Of a stretch of 6,719 nt of DNA, positions 5,653 through 6,719 are shown in pieces. Source of the DNA: an uncultured bacterium (GTDB lineage: Bacteria > Acidobacteriota > Thermoanaerobaculia > Multivoradales > JAHEKO01); the NCBI GenBank assembly GCA_938016625.1, contig CALILB010000427.1, forward strand, positions 1-6,719, in the 5' to 3' direction. The notes below the pieces were generated by a model. That model was not told the DNA's origin. It saw nothing but the letters and a program-made list of their open reading frames with translations, and ran no database searches. Positions within the stretch are counted from its first letter, which is position 1; each line of letters starts with the position of its first letter. The translations under genes were made by a program, and so were the position numbers.

Positions 5653-6719
5653 ATGGACGTAAAACGAGACGATCTGAAACGACAGCGGAAGCGGAAACAG
5701 ACGATTCTCATCGGTACCGCGCTGGCGGCGGTCGTCCTGGTGTCGATCGGCCTGGCACAACTCGAGCCGGCCGCACCCACCGCCGACGCCGACACGCTCT
5801 ATCTGTCGACCGTCCAACGGGGGGAAATGCTCCGTCAGGTCAGGGGTCCGGGCACTCTGGTGCCCGAGAGCCTGCAGTGGGTCACTGCCGCCACCGAGGG
5901 CCGGATCGAGGGCATCCGAGTCCTGCCGGGATCGCAAGTCGATGCCACAACGGTGCTGCTGGTGCTCTCCAACGCGGAGCTCGAGCAGCAGATCGTCGAC
6001 GCCAAGTCGGCGCTGCGGGCCGCCGAGGCCGACTACGTCATGTTGCAGGCGCAGCTCGACAGCCAGGTCCTGACCCAGGAATCGGCCGTCGCCCAGGTCG
6101 CCTCCCAGTTCAATCAGGCCAAGCTCCAGCAGGTCGCGAATGAGCGTCTGCTGTCCGAGGGCCTCCTGCCTGAGCTCCAGTACAGACAATCGCTCCTGGC
6201 GACCGAAGAGCTCGCCCGATTGCACGAGATCGAGCAGGAGAGACTCGAGAAGGCGCGGCACTCGACCCAGGCGCAGCTCGACGCCGGACGCAGCCGCCTG
6301 GAGCAGCAACGGGCCCTGTCCGCTCTGCGCCAGCAGCAGTTCGACTCGCTCGAGGTGCGGGCGGGGATGACCGGGGTGCTGCAGGAGGTAAGGGTCGAAG
6401 AGGGCCAGCGGGTCACGGCCGGCGCCATCCTCGCCCAGGTCGCCCAACCCGGCCGGCTCAAAGCGGAGCTGCGGATTCCCGAGACCCAGGCCAAGGACCT
6501 GCAAATCGGTCTTACGGCCTCGATCGACACCCGCAACGGTGTGGTCGAGGGTCGGGTGACTCGCGTCGATCCGGCCGTGCGCGAGGGGAGCGTCACAGTC
6601 GACATCGCCTTCGACGCTCCGCTACCCAAAGGCGCCCGACCCGACCTGCGGGTCGACGGCACGATCGAGATCGAGCGCCTCGACGACGTTCTTTTCGTGG
6701 GCCGTCCAGCCTACGGCCA
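5653..6719 (+). CDS. HlyD/MacA-type efflux periplasmic adaptor, C-terminally truncated by window end
   Basis: The frame is open from the ATG at 5653 to the right edge, giving 355 residues of a protein whose relatives are usually a little over 400. A basic N-terminus (MDVKRDDLKRQRKRKQ) precedes a single membrane anchor at about 17-36. The order is that of periplasmic adaptors: first lipoyl half at about 75-107 (EGRIEGIRVLPGSQV), a long Gln/Glu/Leu/Ala-rich coiled-coil hairpin at about 108-230, second lipoyl half at about 232-266 (AGMTGVLQEVRVEEGQRV), then the beta-barrel region containing RIPETQAKDLQIG (274-286) and, further on, PLPKGARPDLRVDGTIEIER (323-342... ending near 342). Such adaptors bridge an inner-membrane RND or MacB-like ABC pump to an outer-membrane channel; which pump type is used cannot be told here. 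GAGG at 5641-5644, eight bases upstream, supports the start, and an in-frame stop at 5581 with no other start codon in between confirms it. Pump genes would be expected just beyond the window. Confidence 0.93.
   Translation, partial: MDVKRDDLKRQRKRKQTILIGTALAAVVLVSIGLAQLEPAAPTADADTLYLSTVQRGEMLRQVRGPGTLVPESLQWVTAATEGRIEGIRVLPGSQVDATTVLLVLSNAELEQQIVDAKSALRAAEADYVMLQAQLDSQVLTQESAVAQVASQFNQAKLQQVANERLLSEGLLPELQYRQSLLATEELARLHEIEQERLEKARHSTQAQLDAGRSRLEQQRALSALRQQQFDSLEVRAGMTGVLQEVRVEEGQRVTAGAILAQVAQPGRLKAELRIPETQAKDLQIGLTASIDTRNGVVEGRVTRVDPAVREGSVTVDIAFDAPLPKGARPDLRVDGTIEIERLDDVLFVGRPAYG

Noticed and set aside
5599..6504. Minus-strand open frame of 301 codons
   Set aside because: It is antisense to the efflux adaptor. 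The Leu/Gly/Gln-rich product mirrors the adaptor's coiled-coil codons and has no domain of its own.
1..6719. tRNA, rRNA, CRISPR array, insertion sequence, integrase or toxin-antitoxin genes
   Set aside because: Reading both strands, I saw no regularly spaced repeats, no transposase or integrase motifs, no terminal inverted repeats and no tRNA-like cloverleaf.

Overview
The window is GC-rich, densely coded DNA from a Gram-negative bacterium. Lipoprotein and Sec signal peptides, a periplasmic efflux adaptor and a multiheme c-type cytochrome all imply a two-membrane envelope with a periplasm. The efflux adaptor and the heme/HEAT/TPR protein resemble families I associate with Acidobacteriota and similar soil or sediment lineages. 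That placement is inference from remembered family style, not from a search.

Layout, left to right. (1) Positions 1-134, minus strand: the first 44 codons of an exported protein that runs off the left edge; only its signal peptide and a short mature stretch are visible. (2) Positions 135-315: non-coding leader with a small hairpin. (3) 316-561, minus: a small GlsB/YeaQ-type membrane protein. (4) 562-689: a divergent promoter region with an inverted repeat. (5) 690-1685, plus: a lipoprotein with a C-terminal META (HslJ-like) domain. (6) 1686-1753: a short convergent gap filled by a very strong hairpin. (7) 1754-3019, minus: a YihY/BrkB-family inner-membrane protein with a C-terminal winged-helix-like tail. 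(8) 3090-5447, minus: a 785-residue protein with eight CxxCH heme motifs followed by HEAT-like and TPR repeats. (9) 5448-5652: a divergent intergenic region. (10) 5653 to the right edge, plus: the first 355 residues of an HlyD/MacA-type periplasmic adaptor, cut by the window end.

Almost everything encoded here acts in or on the cell envelope: two inner-membrane proteins, a META lipoprotein, an exported or lipid-anchored multiheme protein, an exported fragment and an efflux adaptor. Apart from the cytochrome gene and brkB, which are co-directional and 70 bases apart, the genes are arranged as separate units, divergent or convergent. I see no sign of one dedicated pathway, no mobile element, no CRISPR array and no RNA gene. 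The most unusual item is the octaheme-HEAT-TPR fusion. I found no convincing wholly new system.
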